Counted from the stretch's first letter, positions 43,691-53,446 are shown. The stretch: DNA of 64,000 bases from Deltaproteobacteria bacterium (GCA_002719955.1 PBFW01000032.1:1-64000), one strand, 5' to 3'. Program-made: numbers and translations. Notes: generated by a model not told the origin, from the sequence alone.

Positions 43691-44449
43691 ATGACCCCCC
43701 CAAGAAAGGCGTCGGGCGAAGTGAGGCGCAGGGCGACGGCTGCAGCCGGTGAACCACCGGTCCGCATGTATCACGTGTCGAAGTCCTACATGGCCGGCCA
43801 GTACGCGTTGCACGATGTGTCCCTCGAGGTCCGTCGCGGCGAATTCGTCTTTCTGACCGGTGCATCGGGTGCGGGCAAGACTACGCTGCTCGAGTTGATC
43901 TTCGCGGCCGAGCAGCCGAGTGAGGGGCAGATCCTCGTGCTCGGCCGGAATGTGGCGCGCCTCGGGGCGGGTGCCGTGCCCGCCCTGCGCCGCCGGGTCG
44001 GTGTGGTCTTTCAGGACTTCAAGCTGCTTGAGGACCGCACTGTCGAGGAGAATGTGCGGTTGGCTCTGGATGTCGTGGGGACCCCCAGACGGGAGGCGCG
44101 TTCGCGGGTCTTTCAGCTGCTCAAATCCGTCGGTCTGCAACATCGACGTTTCCATCATCCGAGATCACTCTCCGGCGGTGAACAACAGCGTGTTGCACTC
44201 GCGCGTGCGCTCGTCAACGAACCCGAGATCCTTTTGGCGGATGAGCCGACGGGGAACCTCGATCCGGAACTCACGATCGAGATCATGGATCTCATCGTCT
44301 CGGCCGCGACACGTGGAATGACCGTGATCGTCGCAACCCACGATTATTCCCTCATCGATCGCTATGGCAAGCGCATGTTGCGCCTCGAGGCCGGGCGCAT
44401 CGCGGAGGATAATCCCGTTGGGGGCGACGGGCTCGGAGCCGCCCCGTGA
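43691..44449 (+). CDS. ftsE: Cell-division ABC ATPase FtsE
   Basis: A 252-residue ABC ATPase: Walker A GASGAGKTT, Q-loop VFQDFKLLEDRTVEENVRLA, signature SLSGGEQQRVALARAL, Walker B ILLADEP, and the H-loop VATHD. The QDFKLL segment is typical of FtsE rather than LolD. With FtsX it couples ATP hydrolysis to septal murein hydrolases. The start ATG at 43691 overlaps the stop of a 28-codon leader frame. The FtsX start overlaps its stop (GTGA). Confidence 0.93.
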   Translation: MTPPRKASGEVRRRATAAAGEPPVRMYHVSKSYMAGQYALHDVSLEVRRGEFVFLTGASGAGKTTLLELIFAAEQPSEGQILVLGRNVARLGAGAVPALRRRVGVVFQDFKLLEDRTVEENVRLALDVVGTPRREARSRVFQLLKSVGLQHRRFHHPRSLSGGEQQRVALARALVNEPEILLADEPTGNLDPELTIEIMDLIVSAATRGMTVIVATHDYSLIDRYGKRMLRLEAGRIAEDNPVGGDGLGAAP

Positions 44450-45351
44450 GCCGCGTCCTGATGTTGATCTCGATCGCCCTCGTGAACGCCTTCAGGGGGG
44501 TTCGGCAAGCGAGTACGACGAGTCTTCTGGCGGTTCTGACGATTGCGGTCGTGCTCGTCCTCGTCGGCAGCGCTTCGCTCCTGGTCGAGAACATGGCCGG
44601 TCTTCTCGATGAGTTCGGGGACGATCTGCAACTGACCGCCTATCTCGATGATTCGCTGAGCGAAGCCGAACTGGGACCGCTCGCGCAGCGGGTGGCGGCG
44701 GCGCCGGGAGTGGAACGCGTCGAGGCGGTGACGAAGGCCGAGGCGCTCGAGCGATTCGAGCGCATCGCCGGGGGGGCGGAGTTGCTCGCGGGTCTCGAGG
44801 GAAATCCGCTGCCGGCCTCTCTCGAGATTCATCTGCTGACGGAAGCGCGGACCGCGCAGGCCATGGCGATCCTGCGCGAATCTCTCGAGGGCTTGCCTGG
44901 AATCCAGGAATTGACGCATGGCCAGGAGTGGATCGAGGGATACGCCCGAGCGGTTGCCCTGATTCGTGGTGGCGCATTCGGGATCTCAATCGTGTTAGGT
45001 CTTGCCGCGATGCTGATCGTGGCGAACACGATCCGGTTGGCATTCTACGCCCGACGCGACGAACTCGAAATCCTCGCGCTGGTCGGGGCCAGTCGAACAT
45101 TCGTGCGCGTGCCCTTCTTGCTGGAGGGGACGTTGCAGGGGCTGCTCGGCGGCTTGATCGCTCTGGTGATCGTCTTCGCGGCCTACGAACTCCTGCTTCC
45201 CCAGGTGCGCTTCGGCCTCGAATTGGTGGTCGGGCGGGCGGAGCTGCGCTTTTTCACGGGTTCGGAGTCCCTCCGCCTGATCGCTTCGGGTGCGGGGCTA
45301 GGTCTACTCGGGTCCATCACGGCGCTGGTGGGTTGGCGAGGCGAGCCGTGA
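44446..45351 (+). CDS. ftsX: Cell-division protein FtsX
   Basis: A 301-residue integral membrane protein of the FtsX/MacB-like fold. A cytoplasmic N-terminus and TM1 (TSLLAVLTIAVVLVLVGSAS) are followed by a periplasmic domain of about 130 residues (QLTAYLDDSLSEAELGPLAQ, then LPASLEIHLL). Three further helices lie at the C-terminus, with LGLAAMLIVANTIRLAFYAR and the conserved FLLEGTLQGLLGGL. The periplasmic loop recruits EnvC. The start is GTG at 44446; its stop overlaps the next gene (GTGA). Confidence 0.93.
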   Translation: MSRVLMLISIALVNAFRGVRQASTTSLLAVLTIAVVLVLVGSASLLVENMAGLLDEFGDDLQLTAYLDDSLSEAELGPLAQRVAAAPGVERVEAVTKAEALERFERIAGGAELLAGLEGNPLPASLEIHLLTEARTAQAMAILRESLEGLPGIQELTHGQEWIEGYARAVALIRGGAFGISIVLGLAAMLIVANTIRLAFYARRDELEILALVGASRTFVRVPFLLEGTLQGLLGGLIALVIVFAAYELLLPQVRFGLELVVGRAELRFFTGSESLRLIASGAGLGLLGSITALVGWRGEP

Positions 45352-46535
45352 AGCGTCGCCGCCCTTGCGCGGGAGGTGCCGCGCGCGGCCTCGCTCTCCT
45401 CGTCGTGGGGACGACGCTCTGGGGGGTGGGCGCCTCGAGCGAAGGGCGGGCCCAGGATCGCGTCGACGAACTCGAAGGCCTGCGAGACCAGATCCAGGAC
45501 AGCCGCGAACGGGTGACGACGCACGAGGCAGACGAACGCGCGCTCCTCGAGCAGCTCGAAGACGTTGACCGAAGATTGACCGACGCGACGCGGGCGCGTG
45601 CGGAAGCCCGAGCCGAGGTGCGCGGCGCGCGCACGCGGCTCTCGGCCCTCGAACCCGATTTCGAGCGGGCGCGTCGCGATCTCGACCGGACGCAGCGCGC
45701 ACTTGCCTCGAGGGCTGTGGCGCTCTACCGCGGCGGCGAGCTCGGTCCTGTTCGCGTGTTTTTCTCGTCGACCAGCCTGCCGGAGATGCTCTCACGTGCC
45801 AGCGCCTTGCGTGTCCTCGTGCGCCACGACGCCGCACTCGTCGCCCGCCTGGCTGTCGAGCGCGACCGACTCGATGCCCTGCAAAGCCAGGCGAGCGAAG
45901 CGGTGCGGGATCGCGAGGCTGCGGGCGCGAAACTCGCCCGCCTGGCGGCTCGACTGGCGGAGGAACGCAGCGGCAAGGGCAGGATCCTCACCAGCGTGCG
46001 CAAGGGTCGAAGCAGTGAGCGCCGGTTGCTCCTCGAACTCGAGCAAGCGGCCCAAGCGCTCGAGGAGACGATCCGGACCCTTGGCACGCGGGCAGACTCG
46101 AGCGGAAATGTTGCCGGATCGGGGTTTGCCGCGCGCCGCGGAGAGCTCGCTCCGCCGGTGAACGCGGAGGTGGCGGAGGGATTCGGCAAGGTCGTCGATC
46201 CCGAATTCCAGACGACGACCTTTCGCAGTGGGACCGATTTTGCGGCGACGGCCGGAACGATCGTGCGCGCCGTGGCGCCCGGCGTCGTGCGCTTCGCCGG
46301 GTGGTTCAGGGGCTATGGTCGGATCGTGATCGTCGATCATGGCGAGGGCTTTCATACGATCTCGGGCCATCTCGACGAGATCCACGTCAAGGTCGGAATC
46401 CCGATCGAGGAGGGAGAGTCCCTCGGAACCGTCGGCGAGACGGGATCGCTCGGAGGGCCGAGCCTCTATTTCGAGCTTCGCAGGGCTGGGGAGCCGATCG
46501 ATCCCGAGCCCTGGCTGATGGATCCACGGGCCTGA
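45348..46535 (+). CDS. envC: EnvC-like murein hydrolase activator
   Basis: A 395-residue periplasmic protein. A signal sequence (LALLVVGTTLWGVGA) is followed by a long coiled coil (about 40-260, including LRDQIQDSRERVTTHEADER) and a C-terminal LytM/M23 domain (about 280-390: VDHGEGFHTISGHL, GETGSLGGPSLYFELR). The zinc ligands are all replaced: the H-x3-D site reads RSGTDF and H-x-H reads SLY. It therefore should not cut murein but activate amidases under FtsEX control. It starts with GTG overlapping ftsX. Confidence 0.9.
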   Translation: MKRRRPCAGGAARGLALLVVGTTLWGVGASSEGRAQDRVDELEGLRDQIQDSRERVTTHEADERALLEQLEDVDRRLTDATRARAEARAEVRGARTRLSALEPDFERARRDLDRTQRALASRAVALYRGGELGPVRVFFSSTSLPEMLSRASALRVLVRHDAALVARLAVERDRLDALQSQASEAVRDREAAGAKLARLAARLAEERSGKGRILTSVRKGRSSERRLLLELEQAAQALEETIRTLGTRADSSGNVAGSGFAARRGELAPPVNAEVAEGFGKVVDPEFQTTTFRSGTDFAATAGTIVRAVAPGVVRFAGWFRGYGRIVIVDHGEGFHTISGHLDEIHVKVGIPIEEGESLGTVGETGSLGGPSLYFELRRAGEPIDPEPWLMDPRA

Positions 46536-46624
46536 AAGCAGACCCAGAAATCGGGGCTGCTAGTCTTTTCGTGCTGCCCCCCCCAGCGGCCCATAGGATC
46601 GATCGGGCTGGAGACTCTGAATTC

Positions 46625-48124
46625 GTGAGCACCGGACGAACCCCGATATCGCTGGGCGCATTTGCCTGCGGCGTGATCGCCACGGTCCTGGCGACCGGGC
46701 TGGTCGGTCAGGCCGTTTCCGCCGATGAAGATCGCGACCGCCACGCCCAGCGTTACGAGGACCTCAGCCTCTTCACGAGCGTGCTCGAACTCGTGCGGGG
46801 CAGCTACGTCGAGGAGGTCGATGAACACGCGCTGCTGATGAGCGCGATGCGCGGAATCCTCGAGGACCTCGATCCGCACTCCTCCTTCATGAGTCCCGAT
46901 GCTTTCGAGGATATGCAGGTCGAGACCAAGGGCGAATTCCACGGCCTCGGGATCGAGATCTCGAAGGAGAGCGGCGCCTACATCGAAGTCGTTTCGCCGA
47001 TCGATGGAACTCCGGCCGAGCGTGCCGGTATTCAGTCGCGTGATCGGATCACGTCGATCTGCCCGACCGAGAAGCCGGAAGACTGGACCGAGCCCTGTCG
47101 CGGCACGACGGAGATGACCCTTTTCGAGGCCGTTTCGCTCATGCGCGGGAAACGAGGCACGTCGATCACCATCTACATCATTCGCGAGGGGATGACGGAA
47201 CCCGAACGCTTCGAGATCAAGCGGGACACGGTCAAGGTCGCTTCGGCGCGTGCCGAAATCGTTGCCCCCGGAATCGGCCATCTCAAGATTTCGTCCTTCC
47301 AGGAACGGACGGGACGGGACGTGCGCGCTCGGCTGCGCGATCTGGCAGAGCAGAACGAGGGCGCGCTCACCGGGCTGATCGTGGACCTGCGCGACAACCC
47401 GGGCGGTCTGCTGAACCAGGCGGTCGAGGTCGCGGACCAGTGGCTCGGTGACGGTCTCGTCGTCTACACCCAGGGTCGCGACGAGCGCGAACGCACGGAA
47501 TACAACTCGACCGAGAGCGTCCTCGAGGCGGGCTATCCGGTGGTCGTCCTGGTGAACGAGGGGAGCGCGAGCGCCTCCGAGATCGTCGCCGGGGCGCTCC
47601 AGGACCATCATCGCGCGATCGTTCTGGGCGTGACGACTTTCGGTAAGGGTTCCGTCCAGACCGTTTATCCACTCGATGGAGGAGCGGGCCTGCGATTGAC
47701 CACGGCGCTCTACTACACGCCTTCGGGTCGCTCGATCCAGGAGGTCGGGATAACACCCGACCTCGTGGTGAGGCAGAGCGATGATCCGAAACTCGGTTTT
47801 CCGAATCGGCGCCGGGTCCGCGAAAAGGATCTCGAGGGTCATTTCACGCAGCGGGATGCGACGGGTCTCGAAGGCGGTTTGTCTCCGCCGCCCCGGATTC
47901 TCGAACACGATCAGGTGCCTCCCTCGACGGATCCTGAGTTCGAGGGACCCGCCGACGAGGAGGCGCGCGAAGCGCCTGACGCCCAGCTCGCCCGGGCGAT
48001 CGAAGTCCTGAAGAGCTGGAACTATTTCGAGGACCTGCGGCGCCTCCAGGAGGGCGAGCAACCCGATGCCACGGATTCGGTCGATGGGTCGACCGTTGCG
48101 GCGGCGGAACTCGACGAGGGTTGA
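46625..48124 (+). CDS. Carboxy-terminal processing peptidase (S41)
   Basis: A 499-residue periplasmic Ctp/Prc-type protease. It has an N-terminal hydrophobic segment (about 10-31), a helical region (EEVDEHALLMSAMRGILEDL, then DPHSSFM), a PDZ domain (about 95-185) and the S41 core. The catalytic Ser is in NEGSASASEIVAGAL and the Lys in GVTTFGKGSVQT. Such proteases lie beside ftsEX-envC and trim murein hydrolases or their partners. The C-terminus is a long acidic tail. Start: GTG at 46625. Confidence 0.92.
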   Translation: MSTGRTPISLGAFACGVIATVLATGLVGQAVSADEDRDRHAQRYEDLSLFTSVLELVRGSYVEEVDEHALLMSAMRGILEDLDPHSSFMSPDAFEDMQVETKGEFHGLGIEISKESGAYIEVVSPIDGTPAERAGIQSRDRITSICPTEKPEDWTEPCRGTTEMTLFEAVSLMRGKRGTSITIYIIREGMTEPERFEIKRDTVKVASARAEIVAPGIGHLKISSFQERTGRDVRARLRDLAEQNEGALTGLIVDLRDNPGGLLNQAVEVADQWLGDGLVVYTQGRDERERTEYNSTESVLEAGYPVVVLVNEGSASASEIVAGALQDHHRAIVLGVTTFGKGSVQTVYPLDGGAGLRLTTALYYTPSGRSIQEVGITPDLVVRQSDDPKLGFPNRRRVREKDLEGHFTQRDATGLEGGLSPPPRILEHDQVPPSTDPEFEGPADEEAREAPDAQLARAIEVLKSWNYFEDLRRLQEGEQPDATDSVDGSTVAAAELDEG

Positions 48125-49359
48125 GCGGTCGAAGCGGAGAGCGTGACGGGCGACAGATCCTCGGCGTCGGGCAATTGATCGCCGGGATCACGGGTTTGCT
48201 CGAGCAGCGGGTCGGGCGCATCTGGGTGAGCGGTGAGATCTCGAATCTCCATCGGGCCGCCTCCGGTCATTTCTATTTCACGCTGAAGGACGAAGCGGGG
48301 CAGATGCGGGCCGCGCTCTTTCGGGGCAACGCGACTCGTGTGCGCTTCGACATCGAAGAGGGGCTCGAAGTCGTCGCCGAGGCCGAGGTTTCGATCTATG
48401 CCGCCAGAGGCGATCTGCAGCTGATCGTCCGCCAGCTCGAGCCATGCGGGGTCGGGGCGCTGCAGCTGGCCTTCGAACAGCTGCGCAAGCGGCTCCAGGC
48501 CGCGGGGCTCTTCGATGAGGGTCGCAAGCGGCCGATCTCCCAATTTCCGCGGCGGATCGGCGTCGTGACCTCACCCACGAGCGCGGCGCTGCGCGATGTC
48601 CTCAAAGTCGCGTCGCGGCGTTTCCCCGCGACGGCGATCCTGATTTCGCCGACCCTGGTGCAGGGCGAGGAAGCGCCCCAACAGATCGCGGCGGCGATTG
48701 GGCGCCTCGCGGCTGCGCAAGATCTCGACGCGATCCTGATCGTACGCGGCGGCGGCTCCCTCGAAGACCTCTGGGCATTCAACAGCGAGGTCGTCGCGCA
48801 AGCGATCGCAGATTCGCCGGTCCCGATCGTCTCGGGGGTCGGTCACGAGACCGATTTGACGATCGCGGATCTGGTCGCCGATCTCCGCGCGCCGACGCCT
48901 TCCGCGGCGGTGATGCAGGTGCTCCCGGACCGGCGCTCGCTCGCGAGTCTGGTCGGGCGCGATGCGCAGCGCCTCGGGATGGCGATGGCGCAGGAGGTCG
49001 AGCGTCATCGCGCGCGAGTCGAGACCCTTCGCGCGGTGCTTCGCGCGCGCAGCCCCCGGGTCCGGGTGGCGTTGGCGCGGACGAGGGAGGCCCGCGCCCG
49101 CGTCGCCGGGCAGACGGCCATTCGTCGGCTCATCGATCATCGGCGGCGTCGCTTCTCTGCGCTGGCCGCACGACTGGACGCGCTGAGTCCACTCTCGGTG
49201 CTCGGGCGGGGTTATGGGCTCGTTCGTCGCGTGGAGGATGGGCGGATCGTGCGGCGGGCGGCGGATGTCGCCCTCGATGACGAACTCGAGGTGCGCTTGG
49301 CGGAGGGTGCGATCGGCGCCCGGGTCACACGTCTGGGGGCCGCGGAGGAGCTTCCTTGA
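48121..49359 (+). CDS. xseA: Exodeoxyribonuclease VII large subunit
   Basis: A 412-residue nuclease subunit. An OB-fold (RIWVSGEISNLHRAASGHFY) precedes the catalytic core GVVTSPTSAALRDVLKV, ILIVRGGGSLEDLWAFN, VSGVGHETDLTIADLVADLR and APTPSAA, and a C-terminal coiled coil ends in SPLSVLGRGYGLVR. With XseB it degrades single-stranded DNA. The start is TTG overlapping the stop of the protease gene (TTGA). Confidence 0.95.
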   Translation: MSGRSGERDGRQILGVGQLIAGITGLLEQRVGRIWVSGEISNLHRAASGHFYFTLKDEAGQMRAALFRGNATRVRFDIEEGLEVVAEAEVSIYAARGDLQLIVRQLEPCGVGALQLAFEQLRKRLQAAGLFDEGRKRPISQFPRRIGVVTSPTSAALRDVLKVASRRFPATAILISPTLVQGEEAPQQIAAAIGRLAAAQDLDAILIVRGGGSLEDLWAFNSEVVAQAIADSPVPIVSGVGHETDLTIADLVADLRAPTPSAAVMQVLPDRRSLASLVGRDAQRLGMAMAQEVERHRARVETLRAVLRARSPRVRVALARTREARARVAGQTAIRRLIDHRRRRFSALAARLDALSPLSVLGRGYGLVRRVEDGRIVRRAADVALDDELEVRLAEGAIGARVTRLGAAEELP

Positions 49360-49466
49360 ACGGCCTCCGAACCCTGTAGATGGATCAAAAAACGATGATT
49401 TTCCGGGTAGTTCGACGCCTGATGCACGTTGACGGGCGCACGCTCCACCGATAGAGTCGTCGCCGC

Positions 49467-49835
49467 ATGAGCAAGACGAAGAAGAGCGCGGCCGCGACCG
49501 GTGCGGCGCCTGGAGGGTCGGCCAAGAAGTCGGCCAAATCGGCCCAGAAACGGGAAGCGGCCGACGCGCAAGAGGAATCGCTGCCCTTCGAAGGGGCGCT
49601 GGCGGAGCTCGAAAACACCGTTGGGCGCCTCGAAGAGGGGGAGATGCCCCTCGAAGAGGCGCTCGAACTCTTCGAGGCCGGCGTCAACCTCTCGCGACAA
49701 TGTTCGGCGACGCTCGAGGCGGCCGAGCAGCGAATCGAGATTCTGGTCGCCGACCGGAAGGGCGGCGAAGAGCCGATCTCGGAGCCCTTCGAGGCGGATG
49801 CGTTCGAAGACGACGAGGACTTCGACGAAGACTGA
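49467..49835 (+). CDS. xseB: Exodeoxyribonuclease VII small subunit
   Basis: A 122-residue protein whose core (about 35-85) is the XseB helical hairpin: LPFEGALAELENTVGRLEEG, then EMPLEEALELFEAGVNLSRQ and CSATLEAAEQRIEIL. The Lys/Ala-rich leader of 30 residues and the acidic tail are extensions beyond the usual length of about 80. It lies 107 bp after xseA and 64 bp before ispA. Confidence 0.93.
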   Translation: MSKTKKSAAATGAAPGGSAKKSAKSAQKREAADAQEESLPFEGALAELENTVGRLEEGEMPLEEALELFEAGVNLSRQCSATLEAAEQRIEILVADRKGGEEPISEPFEADAFEDDEDFDED

Positions 49836-49899
49836 TTCGAGATGCGGGTGCGCAGCGGCGAGGGTGTTCGCGGCCCGATGGAACGAAGGACGATCGCAA

Positions 49900-50775
49900 G
49901 TGGATGTCGATGCGTACATGGCGGAACGGATTCCGCTCGTCGATGCCGCGATCGAGGCGCGCATCTCGGCGTTCGCCAATGCGCCGGAACCTATACCCGA
50001 ACGTCTCCTTGGGGCAATGCGCCACCTGCTCTTTCCGGGGGGCAAGAGATTGCGCCCCCTTTTTGCGCTCGCCGCAGCGGAGGCGGTCGGGGGACCCGCG
50101 CAGGCCGCGCTGCCCCTCGCGGTCGCCGTCGAAATGATCCACACCTATTCGCTGATCCACGACGATCTCCCGTGCATGGACGACGACGTGCTCCGTCGCG
50201 GGCGGCCGACGGTGCATGTCGCCTATGACGAGGCGACCGCGGTGCTTGCGGGCGATGCACTCCTGACCGAGGCCTTCGCTGTGCTGGCGGCGGGGGCGGA
50301 CGCGGAATCGGCAACCGAGGCGCCCACCCGGATTTTGGCGGTCGCTCGGCTGGCGGCCGCGGCGGGCGCGAAGGGTCTGGTGGGGGGGCAGGTCGACGAC
50401 CTCGCGTTCGAAGCCGGTGGCTCGCCCGAGGGAACCGTTCACGCCTGGCTCGCCTCCATTCACGCTCGCAAGACGGCGGCACTCTTTCAGGCTTCGATCG
50501 TCGCGGGCGCGGCACTCGCCGGGGCTACACCGGTCCAGCGGAGCCGGCTCGAAGCATTCGGGCGGGATGTGGGGATCGGATTCCAGATCGCGGACGATCT
50601 GCTCGACGCGGATTCCGAGGAGGCGGCGAGCATCCTGAGGCTCCAGGGGATCGACGACGCGCGGCGCGGCGCGGAGGGATTGCTCGATCGGGCCCTCGAA
50701 GAGATCGAGGGTTGGGGAGAGGCGGCGGAGCCGCTGCGGGTGTTGGCCCGTTTTTCGATTCGGAGGAGGCGATGA
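49900..50775 (+). CDS. ispA: Polyprenyl (farnesyl/geranylgeranyl) diphosphate synthase
   Basis: A 291-residue short-chain trans-prenyltransferase. The first Asp-rich motif is IHDDLPCMDDD (about 86-96), preceded by GGKRLRP, and the second is QIADDLLD near residue 230. Residues before the first motif suggest C15 or C20 products; the exact length is inferred from family size only. GTG at 49900 is preceded by GAAGGA at 9 nt. The stop overlaps dxs (ATGA), coupling prenyl synthesis to the MEP pathway entry. Confidence 0.92.
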   Translation: MDVDAYMAERIPLVDAAIEARISAFANAPEPIPERLLGAMRHLLFPGGKRLRPLFALAAAEAVGGPAQAALPLAVAVEMIHTYSLIHDDLPCMDDDVLRRGRPTVHVAYDEATAVLAGDALLTEAFAVLAAGADAESATEAPTRILAVARLAAAAGAKGLVGGQVDDLAFEAGGSPEGTVHAWLASIHARKTAALFQASIVAGAALAGATPVQRSRLEAFGRDVGIGFQIADDLLDADSEEAASILRLQGIDDARRGAEGLLDRALEEIEGWGEAAEPLRVLARFSIRRRR

Positions 50776-52706
50776 GCGAAAGGGCCGATTCCACCGATCG
50801 CGACACCGCTGATCGAAATCTACTCCACGAAATCGATCGTCCCTCGGATCTTCGCAAGCTGCCGCGCGACAGGGTCGAGCAGGTCGCATCCGAGATTCGC
50901 GCGGAGATCCTGACGCGCGTCTCCCAGACCGGCGGTCATCTGGCATCGAGCCTCGGAGCGGTCGAGTTGATCACGGCCCTCCACTACACCTTCGATACCC
51001 CGACGGATCGTCTGATTCTCGATGTCGGCCATCAGGGCTATCCGCACAAGATGCTCACCGGGCGTCGCAGGAATTTCGATTCGATCGGAAAGCCCGGCGG
51101 GATGTCGAAATTCCTGCGCCGGACCGAATCCGAATACGACCATTTCGGTGCGGGCCACGCGGGCACCTCGATTTCGGCAGCGCTCGGGATGGCCCGAGCG
51201 AAATCCCATCAGGGCGAAGACGGGGTCGTGATCGCGCTGATCGGCGATGGCTCGATGACCGCTGGGATGGCCTTCGAGGCTTTGAATCACGCCGGGCATC
51301 TCGAAGAAAAGAATCTGATCGTCGTGTTGAACGACAACGAAATGTCGATCGACCCGAATGTGGGCGCCCTCTCCTCCTACCTCTCACGCAAGCTCTCCGC
51401 CCCGATGGCACGACGCATGAAGGGCTGGGCGCGCGAGCTTCTCTCCGGCATGCCGGGTGATATGCTCCATTGGGCACGCAAGGCCGAGGAATCGCTCAAG
51501 GTCTTCTTCTCTCCCGGACTCTTGTTCGAGGCTCTCGGATTTCGTTATGTCGGTCCGATTCAGGGTCACCGGATGGATGTGCTTCTCGAGACCCTCGACA
51601 ACGTGAAGGAGATGGTCGCGAGCGGGTCGGGGCCGGTCCTGATTCATGTGATGACCGAGAAGGGCCACGGCTACGGCCCGGCGGAAGCAGATCCGCTCAA
51701 ATTTCACGGAGTCGGCCAATTCGACATCGAGTCGGGAAGGTTTGCGCCCGAGAAGAAAACGCCGCCGACCTACACGAGCGTATTCGCTGATACGCTCCTC
51801 CGACTCGCCCGGGAAGATGAGCGGATCGTGGCCATTACCGCCGCGATGGCGTCTGGCACGGGGCTCGATCGTTTTCAGCGCGTGCTGTCCGAGCGTTTCT
51901 ACGACGTCGGGATCGCCGAGCAACATGCGATCACCTTTGCCGCGGGACTCGCTGCGGAGGGGATGAAGCCCGTCGCGGCGATCTATTCGACTTTCCTCCA
52001 GCGCGCCTTCGATCAAGTCGTTCACGATGTCTGCCTGCAGAACCTCGACGTGACCTTTGCGCTCGATCGCGCGGGGCTTGTTGGCGCGGACGGTGCGACC
52101 CATCAGGGACTCCTCGATTTCGGCTATTTCCGGATGCTGCCCAACGCCGTGGTCATGGCGCCGAAGGACGAGAACGAACTCCAGCACCTGTTGGCCACTG
52201 CGATCGATTATCCGGGGCCGGCGGCGATTCGCTTCCCGCGCGGAGCGGGCATCGGCACGTCCCTAGATCCGGACGTCAAGAAGGTTCAACTCGGCGAGTC
52301 CGAACTCCTGCGTGATGGCGATGACGCAGCGGTCCTGGCGATCGGCAATACCGTTCACCCCGCCCTCGAAGCGGTGGGAGAGCTCGCCGCGGAGGGCGTG
52401 TCCTGCGCGGTCGTGAATGCGCGCTTCGTGAAACCCCTCGATCGCGATCGGATCGTCGAATTGGCGCATCGCTGTCGCGTACTCGTCACCGTCGAGGAAC
52501 ACGGCGTATTGGGTGGCTTCGGAAGCGCGGTGCTCGAACTCCTTGCGGAGGAGGGGCTCTCGATTCCGGTCAGGATCCTCGGTGTGCCCGACGCGTTGAT
52601 CGAACACGGCGAGTCGACCGCTAGCGTCGGCATCGGTCCCGAGGAAATCCAGGCGGCCGTCACCTCGTTGCTCGCCCGGTCCGGCAAAGCCCCCCTCCGG
52701 CCTTGA
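50772..52706 (+). CDS. dxs: 1-deoxy-D-xylulose-5-phosphate synthase
   Basis: A 644-residue thiamine-diphosphate enzyme opening the MEP isoprenoid pathway. It has the N-terminal SSLGAVELITALHYTF and DVGHQGYPHKMLTGR, the ThDP motif GDGSMTAGMAFEALNHAG with NDN, and the pyrimidine domain with RFYDVGIAEQHAITFAAGLA. The transketolase C-domain carries TVEEHGVLGGFGSAVLE. Length is normal. It overlaps both neighbours (ATGA upstream, TTGA downstream). Confidence 0.96.
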   Translation: MSERADSTDRDTADRNLLHEIDRPSDLRKLPRDRVEQVASEIRAEILTRVSQTGGHLASSLGAVELITALHYTFDTPTDRLILDVGHQGYPHKMLTGRRRNFDSIGKPGGMSKFLRRTESEYDHFGAGHAGTSISAALGMARAKSHQGEDGVVIALIGDGSMTAGMAFEALNHAGHLEEKNLIVVLNDNEMSIDPNVGALSSYLSRKLSAPMARRMKGWARELLSGMPGDMLHWARKAEESLKVFFSPGLLFEALGFRYVGPIQGHRMDVLLETLDNVKEMVASGSGPVLIHVMTEKGHGYGPAEADPLKFHGVGQFDIESGRFAPEKKTPPTYTSVFADTLLRLAREDERIVAITAAMASGTGLDRFQRVLSERFYDVGIAEQHAITFAAGLAAEGMKPVAAIYSTFLQRAFDQVVHDVCLQNLDVTFALDRAGLVGADGATHQGLLDFGYFRMLPNAVVMAPKDENELQHLLATAIDYPGPAAIRFPRGAGIGTSLDPDVKKVQLGESELLRDGDDAAVLAIGNTVHPALEAVGELAAEGVSCAVVNARFVKPLDRDRIVELAHRCRVLVTVEEHGVLGGFGSAVLELLAEEGLSIPVRILGVPDALIEHGESTASVGIGPEEIQAAVTSLLARSGKAPLRP

Positions 52707-53446
52707 AGGGCGAACGCCTAGACGAGCGCGTCGTTCGGGAGGGTCTGGCCGAGAGTCGCAGCGCGGCGCAGGCGCTGATTCTTTCCGGTCGCGTGCTCGT
52801 GGACGACGAACCCGTCGACAAGTCGGGAACGCGAATTGCCCGGGACAAGAGCGTTCGCCTGAAGGGGGGCGCCCGTTCCTTCGTTTCCCGGGGCGGCGAA
52901 AAGCTTGCGGCCGCGCTCGATGAACTCGAGATCGATCCCGCCGGGCTACGCTGTCTCGATGTCGGGGCGTCGACCGGTGGCTTCACCGACTGCCTGCTCC
53001 AGCGTGGCGCCTCCTTTGTCGTCGCGATGGATGTCGGCCATTCCCAGCTGCACTCGAGATTGCGCCTCGATCCGCGGGTCGATGTGCGTGAACGCGTGAA
53101 CGCGAGACGCATGGATCCCGTCGACTACGTCGGTCCCTTCGGCCTAGTCGTCGTCGACGTCTCCTTCATTTCCCTGGCGCTGATCCTGCCTGCGGTGGAC
53201 GCCTGTACACCCGAGGCCGATTGGTTGCTGCTGGTGAAACCGCAATTCGAGGTCGGGCGGGATCACGTTGGGAAGGGCGGCGTCGTTCGGGAGGACCACC
53301 TGCGTGAGTCCGCGGCGGATTCGGTGTCCGCGGTCGCTCATGAGCTGGGTCGGGTCGAGAGGGGACGGGTCGAGAGCCGACTTCCCGGCCCCAAGGGCAA
53401 TCGCGAGATCTTCCTATGGATTTCGGGCGCGGGAGCCGATCGGTAG
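52703..53446 (+). CDS. tlyA: TlyA-family rRNA 2'-O-methyltransferase
   Basis: A 247-residue protein with an N-terminal S4 RNA-binding domain (LDERVVREGLAESRSAAQAL, VLVDDEPVDKSG) and a FtsJ-like methyltransferase (CLDVGASTGGFTDCLLQRGA, VVVDVSFISLALILP, LLLVKPQFEVG). Mycobacterial TlyA methylates cytidines in 16S and 23S rRNA and sensitises to capreomycin. The xseA-xseB-ispA-dxs-tlyA order is a common bacterial arrangement. Start: TTG at 52703, overlapping the dxs stop. Confidence 0.93.
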   Translation: MKGERLDERVVREGLAESRSAAQALILSGRVLVDDEPVDKSGTRIARDKSVRLKGGARSFVSRGGEKLAAALDELEIDPAGLRCLDVGASTGGFTDCLLQRGASFVVAMDVGHSQLHSRLRLDPRVDVRERVNARRMDPVDYVGPFGLVVVDVSFISLALILPAVDACTPEADWLLLVKPQFEVGRDHVGKGGVVREDHLRESAADSVSAVAHELGRVERGRVESRLPGPKGNREIFLWISGAGADR

